Assembly (NCBI RefSeq): GCF_029428875.1
Contig: NZ_JAJSOO010000001.1
Coordinates: 7,102,501-7,166,500, forward strand
From: Streptomyces sp. JH34
Lineage (GTDB): Bacteria > Actinomycetota > Actinomycetes > Streptomycetales > Streptomycetaceae
Reading direction: 5' to 3'
DNA length: 64,000 nucleotides
Shown here: in pieces, positions 50,527-60,811 of the stretch
Layout of the letters: the number at the start of each line of letters is the position of its first letter
Numbering within the stretch: the first letter of the stretch is position 1
Position numbers and translations under genes: made by a program
Notes under the pieces: model-generated
The model's input: only the letters and a program-made list of their open reading frames with translations
Database searches by the model: none
Told to the model about the DNA's origin: nothing

Positions 50527-53500
50527 GCGGTCTTCTCCCCTATCCAGCGGGCCAGTTCGAGTGGGCTGAGTGCTGCCACGGGCATACCGGCGGCCACGAG
50601 CTGACCGGCGACGCCCGTCGAGTAGCGGGGCCGGCCCGCGTCGTCGAGGCTCGCGCACCCGAGGACATGGGCCCCGGTGGCGACCAAGGCCCGCACCTCG
50701 GCCAGCAGCGCGCCTGGCGGAGCGCCCTCCTCGAAGTCGCTGATGACGACGACGAGGGTCCGGGTGGGCACCGTGATCAGGCTGCGCGCGTGCCGCAGCC
50801 CGGCGGCGATGTGTGTGCCGCCGCCCACGCTCACCTCCAGCAGGAGCGAGAGGGGATCGTGCACATGGCCGGTGAGGTCGACGACCTCCGTGGAGAAGGC
50901 GAGGAAGTGGGTGCTCAGGGTCGGCACACCGGCCAGCACGGAGGCGGTCAGCGCGGACCAGATCGTGGAGGCCTCCATGGATCCGGAGACGTCGGTGACC
51001 AGGATCAGGCGCCAGTCCGCCGACCGGCGGGCCCGGCTGCGGAACACCGGCTTCTCGGGAATCACCTGGACCGTTCCGTCAGCCGTCCGGCGGGCGGTGG
51101 CCAGATTGGCACGCAGCGTGCGCGGCAGGTCCAGCCGGCCGCCCGGGCGACGGGTGGGCCTGGCGAGCATGGTGCCGGTGAGTGCCGGCCGCAGCCGGGT
51201 GGCGAGCTGCCGGGTCAGTTCGTCGACCAGGCGGCGCACCAGCGGCCGAAGCGCCGCCAGACGCGCCTCGGGGAGGCCACCGGCGTAGCGCAGGACCGTA
51301 CGGAGCAGTTCCACGGAGGGGGCGGCGGCCGCCGGGTCGATCTCCGCGAGGACGTCCTGCCGGCCGGTCGCGGCAGCGGCGGCGAGGACCTCCTCGCGGA
51401 TACCGGGGCCGAACAGCGCGGCCAGTTCCTCCGACCAGTCGCGGACCCCGGGGAACGGTGCCTCGCGGCCGCCCCGCCGGCCACGGCCCAGACCTGGGTC
51501 GGGCATGCCGCCACGTGAACCCTCGCCGTGTCCTTCCCCGTACAGCTCGTCCAGTGCGGTCGCCAGCCGGGCGGCGGCGGACGGCAGCTGATCGGGACGC
51601 CGGCCGAGAACGAGCCGCCACCGGTCGGCGGGGGCGAGTGTCCGCGCGGACGGGGCTCCCGTGGGGTGGGCTTGCGCCGGTGCGGAGTTGGCGGACGCGC
51701 CCGCCCCGGCGAGGGATGTGGTGGCGAGTGGCGGGGGAGCGAAGGGGTGGTCCGACTGGGGCGGGAACCGGTCGTCCGGCCTGTCGAGGGGCACGGGCAG
51801 ACCGAGGCCGATGAGGAGTTCGCGGGCCGAGAGGTCGGCGGCCGTCCGGGCCGCCAGGTCGGCCGGGTCATCGGCGTCGAGGCTGTCCACCCGCTCACCG
51901 AGCCGCTCCTCGACGGTGTCCAGCAGCCGGTCACGTGCGGCCGGGCTGAGAGTGTCGAAGCCGCCTCGAAGCGCGGGAAGCCGTGTCAGGAACGCGGCGT
52001 CGTCCAACTCGACGACACGGTGCAACAGCGGATCCAGGGTGCCGGATCCGACGGTCAGGAGCGGTCCAGCGACCGTCAGGACGCCGGTGAGGCGGGCGGT
52101 GAGTGCGGCCCGGGAGGCACTGTCGACCGCACCGTCCACCCAGGAGGCGACGCGCACTCCGAAGACCTCGGCCTCCTCGTGGTCCGTGAGCACCCGGACG
52201 GCGCCGGCTGCCGCGGCGATCAGCGGAGTGCCGTCGGCGGCCAGCCGGGCGAGGGCGTCGGTGAGCCGGATACCGCCCACCCGGTCTGCGCGCTGGGCCA
52301 GTTCGAGCAGGGCGCGGGCGTCCTCGGCATCCTCGGACCCGGTCAGGCCGTCGACCTGACGGACCGCCGCCGAGGTCAGGATCTCCGCCGCCTGCGCGGT
52401 GCGGACGGCACGGGCGGAGGCGGTGAGGTGCTCGGGAACAGCCGGGTCTTCGGTGGCCCCATGAGCTGACGCGGCCTCAGGAGAGGCCATGCCCGGAAGA
52501 TGACCTGCGGCGATGCGGTCCAGGAGGCCGAGCCCGGCGAGTATCTCGGGAAGGGTGCCACTGGCGGGGAGCACGGACGCCAGTTCCGTGAGCCGCTCGT
52601 CGGCCAGGGCGGGGAGCCCGCACTCGGCGGCCTCCGTGAGGCCCCTCACGACCTGGGCAGCCGACGGTCCGCCTTGCTCGCGTTCAGCCGCCTGTCGCTG
52701 TCGCAGCACCCCTTCGGCCGCCTGGGCCGGGGTGACGCCCCGGGCTCCGGCCGCGGTGAGCATGGCGGCCGTCGCCGGGGTCCACGCCACCTGCCAGCGG
52801 GTCGTCAGTCCTTCCGAGCCCGCCGCACCCGTCACCGACTGTTCGCGCGCGTAGGGGATGCCGCACACCGTCAGCCTGCGCAGCAGCAGTTCGCGCCGAC
52901 CGTCAAGGGTGGAGCGGGCCGGATCGAGCCGGAGATCACGAGGCGCCTTCTCGTGAGCGTCGTCCGGGCCGGGGAGCGAGAGCGCCGCGGTCTCGGCCTC
53001 CACGGCCGGACCCAGGCCGCTGCGCGGAGCGGCGGGGGCGGGCCGCCCGGTGCGCGCTCCGACGAGTACGCGTTCGAGTGCCTGGGCGACGGCTCGGCCG
53101 GTGCCATAGGTCTCGCCGCGGCCGAGCACCGTCTGCACGGCCTCCAGGAACTCGCCGCGACCAGGGGCGGGCAGTCCGCGCAGGCGCGCCAGGTCCCCGG
53201 CGACCCGGACGACCTCCCGGCCGTCCGCCGGTCCGTAGGGGTGGCCCTGCTCGCGCAGGGCCGCACAGACACGGACCGCGGTGCGGACCAGTGCCTCGTG
53301 CAACGCGGACGGGGACCCGGCGGCCTCCAGGACGGTCTGCTGCCACTCCGGATCCCGGATACCGGCCGGGTACCCGGACCGTGAGTCGAGGAGCGGGTAC
53401 GTGTAAGGGATCAGCGAGACCGTGCACGCCACCGCCGCGGCAGAGCCGGTCACATGACTGTCCGCGTCCGGCTGTTGCGGAACGGCGGGGCCGGCCTGCT

Positions 53501-54395
53501 CCCGCCGGGCGGTCGCCTCGGTGACTCCGGAGGCGGACAGCAGCAGGGCCGGGGCGTGAAAGGCTCCCACCACCACGGCGGGCCGTCGGCCGCTCGCCAA
53601 GGCCTCGGCGACATGTCCGCGCATACAGTCCTCGCGCACCAGGTCCCCGCCGTCCACGCCGCCGCTCGCCTCGGCCTCGTACCGCAGCGCCCAGCCGGTG
53701 AGGAGGGCGGCACGACGGAGCGCCTCGGGTGTCGAACCGGGTGCCGGGGCCTCCACCAGCCGGTCCCACAGGTCGTCGCCGGCCCGGCCGGTCAGCCGGG
53801 ACCGGACTGCGGCGGACAGCCCGTACCCCTCGCCCGGCACGGGTGCGGAACTGGCGCCGGGGAACGGTGCGCGGGCGGGGTCGTCCGGCCCGCCCCGTGC
53901 CCAGGACCGGTCCGACAGCGGCAGATCGCAGGCCACGGCCGGGACGCCGTTCCGTGCCGCCCAGCGCAGGGCGACCAGTTCGGGAGAGAAGTCCGCGAAC
54001 GGATAGAAGGCCGGCCCTCGTTCTCCTGCCGCCCCCGTCCCGTCGGAGGGCACGGCGGCCAGCGCCACCGGAGCCTCGGTCTCCTCGTGGGAGAGCCACC
54101 CCAGCCAGGGCTGGAACTCGGCGGGCAGTTCGACGAGGAGGATGTCGGGGGCCGCCGCGTCCAGGAGCGCCGGCAGGGCGGCCGCGAGCGACGGCGCGTG
54201 GTGGCGCACCCCGATCAGGAACGGCAGCCCCGGTCCGGCCGCTGCGAGTGCCGCGACCGCGTCCTCCGGAGTGGTGGGCGCGCCCGCCGGGCGCCGCGGT
54301 GCACCGGCGGGTGACACCTCGGCGCCGGGCGACGTGCCGGTGGTGGCCCAGTCGTCGGGGGCCGTCCGCGTGCAAGGGGTGGTCGACTCGCTCAT
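50523..54395 (-). CDS. DUF5682 and VWA domain fusion, MoxR partner
   Basis: A 1290-residue protein. The N-terminal region (about 40-420) is DUF5682-like: LPFLIGVRHHAPSLAAALPALLD (G-x-RHH motif), DILLVELPAEFQPWLG, VVVGAFHAPALLL. The middle is a long helical part. The C-terminal VWA domain (about 1120-1290) has a complete MIDAS: TDVSGSM (Asp1135, Ser1137, Ser1139), the threonine in GGGTHIAAGL (Thr1194) and ISDFEEG (Asp1220). VWA domains beside MoxR ATPases bind metal and help assemble or present a client. The start is 3 bases after the MoxR stop and the end overlaps the SWIM start. DUF5682-VWA being one polypeptide is less common than separate genes, to my knowledge. Confidence 0.88.
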   Translation of the reverse strand: MSESTTPCTRTAPDDWATTGTSPGAEVSPAGAPRRPAGAPTTPEDAVAALAAAGPGLPFLIGVRHHAPSLAAALPALLDAAAPDILLVELPAEFQPWLGWLSHEETEAPVALAAVPSDGTGAAGERGPAFYPFADFSPELVALRWAARNGVPAVACDLPLSDRSWARGGPDDPARAPFPGASSAPVPGEGYGLSAAVRSRLTGRAGDDLWDRLVEAPAPGSTPEALRRAALLTGWALRYEAEASGGVDGGDLVREDCMRGHVAEALASGRRPAVVVGAFHAPALLLSASGVTEATARREQAGPAVPQQPDADSHVTGSAAAVACTVSLIPYTYPLLDSRSGYPAGIRDPEWQQTVLEAAGSPSALHEALVRTAVRVCAALREQGHPYGPADGREVVRVAGDLARLRGLPAPGRGEFLEAVQTVLGRGETYGTGRAVAQALERVLVGARTGRPAPAAPRSGLGPAVEAETAALSLPGPDDAHEKAPRDLRLDPARSTLDGRRELLLRRLTVCGIPYAREQSVTGAAGSEGLTTRWQVAWTPATAAMLTAAGARGVTPAQAAEGVLRQRQAAEREQGGPSAAQVVRGLTEAAECGLPALADERLTELASVLPASGTLPEILAGLGLLDRIAAGHLPGMASPEAASAHGATEDPAVPEHLTASARAVRTAQAAEILTSAAVRQVDGLTGSEDAEDARALLELAQRADRVGGIRLTDALARLAADGTPLIAAAAGAVRVLTDHEEAEVFGVRVASWVDGAVDSASRAALTARLTGVLTVAGPLLTVGSGTLDPLLHRVVELDDAAFLTRLPALRGGFDTLSPAARDRLLDTVEERLGERVDSLDADDPADLAARTAADLSARELLIGLGLPVPLDRPDDRFPPQSDHPFAPPPLATTSLAGAGASANSAPAQAHPTGAPSARTLAPADRWRLVLGRRPDQLPSAAARLATALDELYGEGHGEGSRGGMPDPGLGRGRRGGREAPFPGVRDWSEELAALFGPGIREEVLAAAAATGRQDVLAEIDPAAAAPSVELLRTVLRYAGGLPEARLAALRPLVRRLVDELTRQLATRLRPALTGTMLARPTRRPGGRLDLPRTLRANLATARRTADGTVQVIPEKPVFRSRARRSADWRLILVTDVSGSMEASTIWSALTASVLAGVPTLSTHFLAFSTEVVDLTGHVHDPLSLLLEVSVGGGTHIAAGLRHARSLITVPTRTLVVVISDFEEGAPPGALLAEVRALVATGAHVLGCASLDDAGRPRYSTGVAGQLVAAGMPVAALSPLELARWIGEKTA

Positions 54396-54398
54396 CCG

Positions 54399-55634
54399 TC
54401 AGTTCTCCAGCACCGCGCGAAGCTCCCACAGGGAACGCCAGGTTGCCGACCCCTGCTCCGCGCGCCTGCGCACCGGCCCGTCCCAGTACCCCAGCAGCCG
54501 TGCCGCGTCGGCGGGGTCGTCCTTGCGGACGACGCCGAGCAGATGGCCGGGCAGGAGAGAGAGCACGTCGCGGTCGCCCGGGAAGTACGCGGTGGCCAGG
54601 CCCAGAGATCCCGCGACGGAGACCGCCTCCGCCGTGCTCATCACCGTGGACGGGCGCTCGACCTCCCAGCCTTCCACGGAGCGGCCGTCGCGCAGGTCCC
54701 GAAAAGCGGTGACGAGGGCTTCGAGGACCGAGTCGTCCACCTGGTAGTCGGCACCCGCCCGTTCGACAGCGGCCCGCGACTGGCGTCGGACGAGCGCGGT
54801 CTCGGCGTCCACGTCACCGATCGGGCCCACGGTCTCGAAGTTGAAGCGCCGCTTCAGCGCCGCCGACATCTCCGACACGCCCTTGTCCCGGAGGTTGGCG
54901 GTGGCGATGAGTGTGAACCCGGGGGCCGCGTACACCTGGGCACCCTCACTCCCCGCGAGTTCGGGTACCGCGATCCGCCGTTCGGACAGCAAGGACACGA
55001 GCGCGTCCTGGACCTCGGGCAGACAACGGGTGACCTCCTCCACGCGGGCGACGGCACCCCGGGTCATGGCGGTGAGCACCGGGGACGGCACCAGGGCCTG
55101 CTCGGTGGGGCCCTGGGCGAGCAGCAGCGCGTAGTTCCAGCCGTACTTGAGCTGATCCTCGGTGGTGCCCGCGGTGCCCTGCACGGTGAGCGCGCTCGTC
55201 CCGCAGACGGCCGCCGACAGCAGTTCGGAGAGCATCGACTTGGCGGTCCCGGGTTCTCCCACCAGCAGCAGCCCGCGCTCCCCGGCGAGGGTCACCACGC
55301 AGCGTTCGACCAGAGCCCGTTCGCCGACGAACTTCTGCTCGATCACCAGGCGCCGCGGCACTCCGGCGCCGGGCCGCGCGGACTTCGGCAGGCCGAGTGC
55401 CTCGCCCGCACTGCCCATCACGAAGGTGACGACGGCACGCGGGGTGAGCAGCCAGCCGGGCGGGCGCGGTCCCGAGTCGTGGGCGGCGAGGAAGGCCAGC
55501 TCGGTGCCGTACTGATCCTCCGGTGCTGTGACCTGGCGGTTCTCCCGGCCGGAGACACCGGCAGGGGGTGTCGACCGGTCCGGGGCCCCGGGCGTGGTGG
55601 TGGTGCCGGTGGTCATTGTCATGTCGCTCGTCAT
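54399..55634 (-). CDS. MoxR family AAA+ ATPase
   Basis: A 411-residue AAA+ ATPase of the MoxR group. Walker A GEPGTAKS (126-133), sensor I ATAN (244-247), and DALVSLLSERRIAVPELAG are clear. The Walker B region reads VARVEEV where MoxR proteins usually have LLDEIN, so one acidic residue is shifted or altered, which may slow hydrolysis. The C-terminal lid contains RLLGYWDGPVRRRAEQGS. The ATG overlaps the stop of the large upstream gene (ATGA) and the next gene starts 3 bases after its stop, so all are made together. MoxR proteins remodel or activate partner complexes with VWA proteins. Confidence 0.9.
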   Translation of the reverse strand: MTSDMTMTTGTTTTPGAPDRSTPPAGVSGRENRQVTAPEDQYGTELAFLAAHDSGPRPPGWLLTPRAVVTFVMGSAGEALGLPKSARPGAGVPRRLVIEQKFVGERALVERCVVTLAGERGLLLVGEPGTAKSMLSELLSAAVCGTSALTVQGTAGTTEDQLKYGWNYALLLAQGPTEQALVPSPVLTAMTRGAVARVEEVTRCLPEVQDALVSLLSERRIAVPELAGSEGAQVYAAPGFTLIATANLRDKGVSEMSAALKRRFNFETVGPIGDVDAETALVRRQSRAAVERAGADYQVDDSVLEALVTAFRDLRDGRSVEGWEVERPSTVMSTAEAVSVAGSLGLATAYFPGDRDVLSLLPGHLLGVVRKDDPADAARLLGYWDGPVRRRAEQGSATWRSLWELRAVLEN

Positions 55635-58600
55635 CGGCGGTGGCCCTTCCGGGGTGCGCGGGTGTCCAGTTCTTCGAAGGCGGGGGCGTCGCCGCCCCGG
55701 GCCCGTGCCCAAGCCGTGGCGAACAGCTCGTGCACGGGGACCTCCGGCAGGGTCCGGGTGGATCCTGCCACGGGGTACAGACGTTCCTTCCAGGTCTCCA
55801 GGGGAAGGCCGGGCGCACCGCGTTCGAGCCAGCCGCACGGCAGGAACAGAGTTCGGCCGGCGCGGGAGCGCTTGGCCTCCACCACGAGGTCGGTGGCGGC
55901 GAGCTCCGCCCGGGCCTTCTTCATCCGCGCGGGCTTCCACTCGGTCCAGCGGGTGCAGTTGCGGTCCGTCGGATCGGGCAGGGCGAGCAGCATCAGGTAC
56001 AGGGCTGTTGCGTCGGCGCTCAGCCCGAGGGCTGCGGCGGCCTCGGCCACCAGGTCCGGCACCGCGCGCGTCGGGTCCTGGACAGGGTGGTGAGGGCCGC
56101 CGTCAGGGGCACCCGCCGAGACAACGGCATCGATCTCCTTGCCCAGCAGGGAGCGCAGGGCGCGGAGTTCACCCACCCGGTACTGCGCGACGGTGCCCTC
56201 GACCAGGCCGAACGCCGGGTCCTCGGGGCCGTCCAGCCCGGCCGGGCGGATCAGGAGTTTTTCGTTGCTGCCGTGGTCGGCCGCGAGGAGCAGCGCCGCA
56301 CCGGCCCGGACCAGTCCGTCGGGCCCCGCGCCGCCGGACTCGGGCAGCTGGTGGGCGGCCCTGACCACGGGGCCGATCGAGGTGCCCGCCTCGGTCCAGT
56401 CCAGCCCGAGGTCCAGCACCACGTCCGGGTCCGCGAGGGTGCGGCGCAGGGCCGCGAGCCCGACGGGCAGGTGTGCCCGCAGGGGGTGCCCGTACGGCAG
56501 CGTGTAGGCCAGGGTCCGCAGCGCGGTCAGGGCGGAGGAGAGCGAGCCGTGCGCACTCACCCGGCGCAGGCCGGGCCGTCCTGTGCCGTCCTCGACCGGG
56601 GACCCCTTGCCCAGCCACGTCCGGGAACCCGGGTTGAGCACCACGTCGACGGCGCCGGGCGTCGTGCCCGACAGGTCGAGGTCCAGTTCCTCGGGGACGC
56701 GGACGAGGGAGGCGAGACGTGTCTGCCAGACCTCGGCGGCGGCCCGGACGTCCGGACCCGTGGTCCACAGCTCGGCGGGATCGCCGGGCAGCAGCGCCTG
56801 GACCAGGGCATGGTGGTCGGCGCGGGGCAGGGCGTTCAGCCTGGCCTGGGCCGCCTCGAAGGCGCGGGTCTTCACCCCGAGCAGCCCGAGGGCTTCGGCG
56901 CCCGGCTCATCGACGGCGGCCGACACCAGGGCCGCGGACTGGAGGGGACCGATCCCGGTGGCCGTGTGGAAGGCCTCCGCGGCCACGGGGCGCCAGGGGG
57001 CCGGCCCCTGCTCCCGTACCAGGGTGGTGAGCCGGCTCAGGCGGGTGCGGGTGATGCCCTGCCGGTGGACGTGCTCATGGTCCAGGGTGAAACCGGGAAC
57101 GGGGCCGAAGGCCCCGGTGGGATCGTGGTCCAGGGCCAGCCAGCGTGACGCGTCGCTACGGGAGTTCCGGCCGCGCTCGGCCAGTACCACGACGGTGCGG
57201 GTGCCCTTGCGCAGTACCTGGCCGAGCCGGTGGACGGCCTCGGGGCGCCCCTGCCCGGGCGTTCCTGCATACGGCTCGACGAGCTCCACCTGCCGGACCG
57301 TACCCGCCGGGTCGGCCAGCGGGCCCTCGGCGAGCGTCTCGAGCAGGATCACGAGACCTGCGCGGTGCTCGGGCGAGGTGGTCGCCGAGGCCGCCCGGTA
57401 AGCCAGTTCGGGCAGCCTGTCGAGCAGGGAAGTCCAGTCCTGGGACTGGCCGGGGACGGTGCACTCGTCCCGCTGCCAGCCGTCCACGGGGGTGAACGGG
57501 ACCTTGGACGGCACGGGCGGGCCGAAAGCCGGCTGCCCGCCGAGGACGTGATTGACGGCAAGGATCTGCCGGATCGTGATCCACCGTCCTGCCGCTCCCC
57601 ACCAGCCGCCGGACATGCGCTCGGAACCCCAGCCGGTGGCGTGCAGAAGGGTCGTGTCGTCGCCGTGTTCGGGCGAGCGGTCGGAGAACATGTCCTGGGT
57701 GCGTGTGGCGCTCCGGGGCGCGGCGGGCTGAGGCGGTTCCACGTAACGGGCGGCCGAGGCAGCCCGGTCCACCGCCTCGCGTACGAGCGCGGTGACGCCC
57801 GCGAGGAGCCGGGCGTCGGACACCTCGGGCAGCACCCGGGCGACGGCTTCCAGGCTCACCTCACGCGACGAAGGACCGGTGTAGTCCTGCACGGCACGGG
57901 AAGCTTCCAGCTGCCGGACGACCGCGTCGACGACCTCCTTGAACAGCTCTTCCGCCCGTGAGTCCGTCAGGTTCCGCAGGGCGGTGGAGCCCTGCTCGTC
58001 CCTGGGGCGCATGGCGTGCCAGTAGGCGACGGGAGGGACGTAGGGGGTGCCCGCAGCGCCGTTGCCGCCGGAGGAGCCGGGGACGACGGACCACAGGCTT
58101 CCGCCGATGCGTTCCGTGTCCGCCGGGTGGGCCTCGACGGAGCGCCCGGAGAGGGCCATGACGGGGCGCGATCCGCCCGGGAGGGTGAGGGCGCCGAGCG
58201 GGACCGGGGAGCCGACGGGCCGAGAGTGCGGCAGGGTCACCGTGTGGCCGTCGGGGGTACCCGCGACGATGCGGTGCCCGTCCGCGGGGGCGGGCACACC
58301 CGGTTCGGTCACTGTGTGGCGGACCCAGCGGCCGAGGACCGTGCCGTCCGTGCCGAACGGGGTGCTTTCCAGACCGGGCTGAAGGGGCAGCACCTGACAG
58401 TGTTCGGTGAGCAGCCGGGTGCCGTCCTGCACTCCGGAGTGGAGGAAAGCGGGCAGGGAGGCGCGACCGTGCGTTCCGCTGGCCGGGTCGTATTCCAGCC
58501 AGACCCGCCTCGTGCCCTGGTGGCCGTCCCGCCAGTGACCGGTGCCGTCGGAGAGGACGGCTCGCTGCGGCGGGATGGAGGTGTCGCCCGCGTGCAGGGC

Positions 58601-60811
58601 CTTGCCGCCGGTGGCGCGGCCGCCGCCGGTCAGGGGCAGGCAGACGTCGTCGGAGGGGCCGGAAGCGCCCCAGCGCGGAATCTGCTCGCCGCCGACGGTG
58701 AACACCTCGGCGGGACGGCTCGACCAGTAGCCGCGCTGCTTGCCCTCCTCCCACCAGATGACGAGCAACTCGCCGTCGGCGTAACGGAAGGCGAGCTGCC
58801 GCCAGTGGTCGATGGTTGAGGGCAGCCGCAGCGGGTGCCGCAGCAGAACGCCTTCCGGCCCGACGACGACGGCGCGTTCCTGGGTGTTCAGGATCAGCGC
58901 GGGCCAGGCCCCGGTGACGCCGACGCCCTCGGACCGGCCATGTCGCTGACGCGTGGCGGCCGCCTCGGCGGCCAGTTCGGCATAGGTCTCGTCCAGCGCG
59001 GGCCAGCCCAGTTCGTCGAGGACGCCGGTGCGCAGGGTCGAGACGAGCAGCGGGACGACATCGTGGCCCTGGAGGAGCCTCACCGCCTCCGGGGCGACCT
59101 CCGCGACCACGGAGCGGAACGCCGAGAGCTTGTTGAAGGCGATCCTCAGCCCAGGAAGTCCTCGCGCGGCGGTGTACTCCTCCGCGCAGGTGGTCAGCCA
59201 TTCCCGCAGGATTTCGGACAGCACCGGATGCGCCGCCAGTCTCGCCATGCCGGTGTCGTCCGGTCGCTGACCGCGTCCACCGCCGAGGCCGGCGACTGCC
59301 CGGATCAGCAGGGCGCGGAAGGCCGGTCGTTCGGCGACGGCGGTGAGATCCCGCGCACCGGGCGCGGGGTCGGTGAGCCAGGAGCCGAGTGCGACGCCGG
59401 GGCCCTGCGTGGCCGTGTCCTGGTCGTCCGGCTCGGCGACGGGGATGCCGTGGGCCAGGCAGAGGTCGAGGAGATCCAGGTCGGCGGTGCGCTGCCAGCG
59501 GCCCTGGAACAGCTCGAGAGGGCGGCCGTCGGCGCGCAGCCGGTCCGCCATCCGGGTGGCCAGGTCAAGAGTCTGCGGGCTGCGGCCGGGCGAGACACGG
59601 TTGCGTCGGCGGTGCGCTTCCCAGCGGGCGATCCAGTCCGCCGGAGACACGGACTGGTCACTGGGGGCGGCTGCGTCGGAAGTGTCCGGGAGCGCGGTCA
59701 GCAGGTCCTCGGCGCCGGATTCGGCCAGCAGCCCCAGCCAGCCGTGTTCTCCGTCGGAGTCCAGGTTGCTCTCGCTGAAGGTCTCCGGGAAGAAAGCGAG
59801 GAGCCGGGTGCGCACGGCCGCCTCACGTCGGGCGAGTGCGACGAGCGCGGAGCGGTAGGCGGTCCAGAACGAGGCGGGCGCGCGGACGATTCCGGGGGAG
59901 CCGATCAGATCGGCCACCAGATCGCGTTCGGCGGCCTCACGGTCCAGTCCGGCGGCCTTGACCAGTGCGCGGACATCCTGCGGCAGCGCCGCATACGGTG
60001 GCATGCCGGCGGCGCATCGCTCGACCAGTAGACGGCGGAACTGTGTCCAGGCGTCCGCCGGTGCGAGCCGGGCCACCAGGTCGCGCACGTACTGCCGCAG
60101 TGCCTTGACGGTCAGCGCACCGGCGAAGGCGAACTCAAGGAAGACAGCCCGCTGCCGGTCCTCGTCCACGACCAGCCCGTGCACCCGTTCGGCTTCGCGG
60201 GCCTTGCCGAAGAAGGAAGCGGCGTAGCTGGTGTTCTCCGCCTGGAGGAAGAGGCGCGCCACCTGCTCGTAGTAGGTGGGAAGGAAGTGCGGCACGGCCC
60301 GGCCGAGCCTGGTGCCGAGTGCGTCGAAGCCCTCCTTGGCCGCTCCGGCCCGGCTCCTGGCCTGGCGGCCCAGCCGCTCGATGTCCTTGACCAGGGCGAG
60401 GGCGTGGTGCCCGTTCGCGGGGTCGTTGACCAGGGCCCAGGCAGGGAAGCCCAGTGTTTCGCGGCGCACCTGGCCCACGACGGGGGGCTCGGAGGTCCGC
60501 GCAAAGCCGAGGAACTCCAGTGCCAGGTCCTCGGCTTCGCCGAGGGTGCCGGGCACGAGACGGACCACGGGGCGGTCACCGAGGGCGGTGTGCGTGTAGG
60601 TGCGGGCGGTCAGCGCGTCGGCGTCGTCCCGGTCGGTGCTGCCGGCGGGGAGGATCGCGCCGGCGTCCAGCAGGGTTGCCACGCGCGCCTCGGCGGCGTG
60701 GGTGGAGGTGCCTTCGCCCCGGGGCTGGGCAGGCAGGGATGCCGTCGTGTCCGCAGCGGTCGTGTTCACGTTGGTGTTCGCCGTCGTTGCCTTCGTCGTA
60801 GTGGTGTTCAT
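55631..60811 (-). CDS. Very large protein (1726 residues) of the MoxR operon
   Basis: A soluble protein of 1726 residues with no signal peptide or membrane segment. The N-terminus is Thr/Ala-rich (MNTTTTKATTANTN). Region 60-330 has helical repeats (VPHFLPTYYEQVARLFLQAENTSYAASFFGKARE, RQYVRDLVARLAPADAWTQFRRLLVERC), the middle is beta-rich (AVVVGPEGVLLRHPLRLPSTI, LVIWWEEGKQRGYWSSRPAEV) and the end is again helical (LRALRSLLGKEIDAVVSAG). No catalytic motif was recognised. It starts overlapping the previous DUF4132 stop and ends overlapping the MoxR start. It is probably the scaffold or client of the complex, and could be a long relative of DUF4132 proteins; that assignment needs a profile search. 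Confidence 0.82.
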   Translation of the reverse strand: MNTTTTKATTANTNVNTTAADTTASLPAQPRGEGTSTHAAEARVATLLDAGAILPAGSTDRDDADALTARTYTHTALGDRPVVRLVPGTLGEAEDLALEFLGFARTSEPPVVGQVRRETLGFPAWALVNDPANGHHALALVKDIERLGRQARSRAGAAKEGFDALGTRLGRAVPHFLPTYYEQVARLFLQAENTSYAASFFGKAREAERVHGLVVDEDRQRAVFLEFAFAGALTVKALRQYVRDLVARLAPADAWTQFRRLLVERCAAGMPPYAALPQDVRALVKAAGLDREAAERDLVADLIGSPGIVRAPASFWTAYRSALVALARREAAVRTRLLAFFPETFSESNLDSDGEHGWLGLLAESGAEDLLTALPDTSDAAAPSDQSVSPADWIARWEAHRRRNRVSPGRSPQTLDLATRMADRLRADGRPLELFQGRWQRTADLDLLDLCLAHGIPVAEPDDQDTATQGPGVALGSWLTDPAPGARDLTAVAERPAFRALLIRAVAGLGGGRGQRPDDTGMARLAAHPVLSEILREWLTTCAEEYTAARGLPGLRIAFNKLSAFRSVVAEVAPEAVRLLQGHDVVPLLVSTLRTGVLDELGWPALDETYAELAAEAAATRQRHGRSEGVGVTGAWPALILNTQERAVVVGPEGVLLRHPLRLPSTIDHWRQLAFRYADGELLVIWWEEGKQRGYWSSRPAEVFTVGGEQIPRWGASGPSDDVCLPLTGGGRATGGKALHAGDTSIPPQRAVLSDGTGHWRDGHQGTRRVWLEYDPASGTHGRASLPAFLHSGVQDGTRLLTEHCQVLPLQPGLESTPFGTDGTVLGRWVRHTVTEPGVPAPADGHRIVAGTPDGHTVTLPHSRPVGSPVPLGALTLPGGSRPVMALSGRSVEAHPADTERIGGSLWSVVPGSSGGNGAAGTPYVPPVAYWHAMRPRDEQGSTALRNLTDSRAEELFKEVVDAVVRQLEASRAVQDYTGPSSREVSLEAVARVLPEVSDARLLAGVTALVREAVDRAASAARYVEPPQPAAPRSATRTQDMFSDRSPEHGDDTTLLHATGWGSERMSGGWWGAAGRWITIRQILAVNHVLGGQPAFGPPVPSKVPFTPVDGWQRDECTVPGQSQDWTSLLDRLPELAYRAASATTSPEHRAGLVILLETLAEGPLADPAGTVRQVELVEPYAGTPGQGRPEAVHRLGQVLRKGTRTVVVLAERGRNSRSDASRWLALDHDPTGAFGPVPGFTLDHEHVHRQGITRTRLSRLTTLVREQGPAPWRPVAAEAFHTATGIGPLQSAALVSAAVDEPGAEALGLLGVKTRAFEAAQARLNALPRADHHALVQALLPGDPAELWTTGPDVRAAAEVWQTRLASLVRVPEELDLDLSGTTPGAVDVVLNPGSRTWLGKGSPVEDGTGRPGLRRVSAHGSLSSALTALRTLAYTLPYGHPLRAHLPVGLAALRRTLADPDVVLDLGLDWTEAGTSIGPVVRAAHQLPESGGAGPDGLVRAGAALLLAADHGSNEKLLIRPAGLDGPEDPAFGLVEGTVAQYRVGELRALRSLLGKEIDAVVSAGAPDGGPHHPVQDPTRAVPDLVAEAAAALGLSADATALYLMLLALPDPTDRNCTRWTEWKPARMKKARAELAATDLVVEAKRSRAGRTLFLPCGWLERGAPGLPLETWKERLYPVAGSTRTLPEVPVHELFATAWARARGGDAPAFEELDTRAPRKGHRR

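Noticed and set aside
55568..57148. 526-codon plus-strand frame opposite the 1726-residue protein
   Set aside because: No homologue-like motifs; the opposite frame is part of a tightly overlapped operon.
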